This document shows positions 59,081 through 64,000 of a DNA stretch of 64,000 bases, one piece after another; within the stretch, counting starts at the first letter, position 1; each line of letters opens with the position of its first letter. The DNA is taken from the NCBI GenBank assembly GCA_037447605.1, contig CM074816.1, positions 511,873-575,872 on the forward strand, written 5' to 3'. The notes under the pieces are model-generated. The model was not told where the DNA came from. It ran no database searches and saw nothing but the letters and a program-made list of their open reading frames with translations. The stretch comes from Zygnema circumcarinatum (lineage: Eukaryota > Streptophyta > Zygnematophyceae > Zygnematales > Zygnemataceae). The translations under genes and the position numbers were made by a program.

Positions 59081-60564
59081 CTAAAGCCTAAGGTTTGAAT
59101 GCTCCTTTGCTGGCTACAGCGCTTTGCCTGCCTCTCTCGCCCTCTCCTTCTCTCCCTTCCTCTCTCTCTCTCTCTTTCTCTCTCTCTCGCTCCCCCTCAC
59201 TCTTCCCGACAACCTCCAGCCTCAGCTTGTTTCCTCTTGCGCACCACCGAGCAGAATGTAGAGTAAGAAATCTCTTCACATGTGAGCTCACGTCGAGTCA
59301 ACCGGCATAGATTAGGGTATGGGCGGGGAGAAGATTGGCGAGCCGGGGGGACACCCCCTTCCTGGACCGGGCTTCATACGTGAGATGCGTGCAGAATTCT
59401 TAAACGTCTTGCTGCATGAGTGCTGAAAGGATCTGAGCTCCTACAGCACCACCTCGGGCCCTTTTCCCCCATACGAGCTCTTGCTCGCTCTACGAGCTCC
59501 CAAGCTCTCGAGCTAATCCATATTTGAGAGCAGAAAGGGAATGTTGAAGTAAGCAGCAGCGAGATGCAGTGGATGAGTCGGGGCGAGACCTCACTACTGA
59601 GCGACTAACAGGGCTGTGACAGCGAGAGAGAGAGCGAGAGAGAGAGAGAGAGAGAGCGAGTGAGAGAGGGAGAGGGAGGGAGGGAGGGGAACTTGAACGC
59701 TGTCTTCTATTGCCTTTCTAATAGTCCACGCATCTTCCAATGAGAATTCGCCACGTTTGCAGACTTGTCCATGTGGCGAGCTCTGATTGCATGATGCTAG
59801 AGGAGTGAGCGCGCGGGACTTGGACAGGAAATTTTGCGATCGCAAAAAAAAAAAACAGGGAGCGCCAAATTTAAAAGTTCACCGTCCAAACATGGCATGC
59901 CACGTATGCAAACCTTTGCACGTGGCACTCTGCGATTGGCAGTGATGCCAATTGCGGCCCTCAATTGGTTCCACTGAAGTTACCTCCACCCTTCGAGCCG
60001 GCGGATCCACCTCGACCTGCCAGGTGGCGGCCTCTGGGGAGACGGGCCGGGGGGCCCGCGCCACGTGCCGGGTTCTGCGGGCAGGCTCATTCTGCCGGGT
60101 GGAACAGGCCGAGTGGAATCTCGTCGGCGTGGATCCGAACCATTGATCTGGCGCTTGGTTTACCCATCAGTAGAGCACCTCCCAACAGCGTTTCGCCACG
60201 TGTTTCTTAAATTTCTTTGACTCCTAAACACTGGCATGCTGCCTCTCCATGTTACCGTATGTCCCACCACTGTGAGGCCACTCACTGCCTTTGGCAGTTT
60301 CGCATAGGAAGTGGGCAAGTTCATTCTCTGAACATGTGAGGATGATCATGTTTTATAAAGGGGAAACAAAGAGATACAATTTACTGAAGTTGATGAGAGA
60401 GAAAGGGTGCATTGCCATCCACTTGTCCTCAACTATACAAAATTTAGGTTAAGCGCATGTTTCATTCATTTCAAAGCACTGTCATTGCCTCAGTGCTTCT
60501 TCCTCCTCCTCCTGCTCAAGAGGGTGCTCATCCTTTTGCTCAAAAACCCATCAACGGAGGGTGC
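59081..60564. other. Intergenic, GA tracts and G-box words
   Basis: CT/GA-rich sequence lies at 59155-59200 and 59620-59690. G-box-like words occur near 59895 (GCCACGTATGC), 59919 (GCACGTGGCAC), 60060 (GCCACGTGCC) and 60195 (GCCACGTGTTT). No complete gene was recognised. The right part should hold the MutS2 3' UTR. Confidence 0.5.

Positions 60565-64000
<3,436 letters not shown>

Overview
The window is nuclear DNA of a streptophyte, most likely a bryophyte or a streptophyte alga. Genes have many short introns (about 60 to 1,500 b) with plant-type GT/AG sites. Interstitial TTTAGGG-like telomere repeats and G-box promoter motifs are present. The encoded proteins are green-plant families: a plant deoxynucleoside kinase with a helix-hairpin-helix domain, plant WDR6, TauE/SafE and plant MutS2. 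One gene encodes a cyanobacterial-type NlpC/P60 peptidase, which fits a lineage that may keep peptidoglycan around its plastids. The species cannot be fixed from this sequence. A cox1 NUMT at the left edge could help.

Layout, left to right: NUMT and dispersed-repeat region (1-2.6 kb); alpha/beta hydrolase (+, 2800-4725); a 37-bp-phased G-box array (5695-5955) in front of a RumA/TrmA-type uracil-5-methyltransferase gene (+, 6117-11170); NlpC/P60 peptidase (-, 11335-13110), divergent from a TMEM45-family membrane protein (+, 13552-15586); RNA polymerase III subunit RPC10/RPC11 (-, 16113-17326); a large WDR6-like WD40 gene of 19 exons (-, 18538-30307) whose introns hold very long CT/GA tracts and a 1.5-kb 36-bp minisatellite; a sodium:solute symporter-family transporter (-, 31427-34832); a TauE/SafE transporter (-, 37102-41607); a membrane-anchored GH5 glucanase-like protein with a fascin-like N-terminal part (-, 42920-46112); a repeat-rich spacer with a 310-bp element carrying 19-bp inverted ends (46580-46889); deoxynucleoside kinase (+, 49253-52830); a gene-poor 7.7-kb stretch with one probable exon of a small unknown plant protein (58579-59080); and the C-terminal part of a MutS2 gene (-, 60565 to beyond 64000).

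Exon models were built by hand from splice sites, reading phase and family resemblance. In each complete model the coding lengths sum to a multiple of three. Genes are unrelated in pathway and not operonic. Three of them (uracil-5-methyltransferase, Pol III subunit, WDR6) bear on tRNA/rRNA production or modification, which is probably chance. Most small ORFs in polypurine/polypyrimidine tracts are artefacts.
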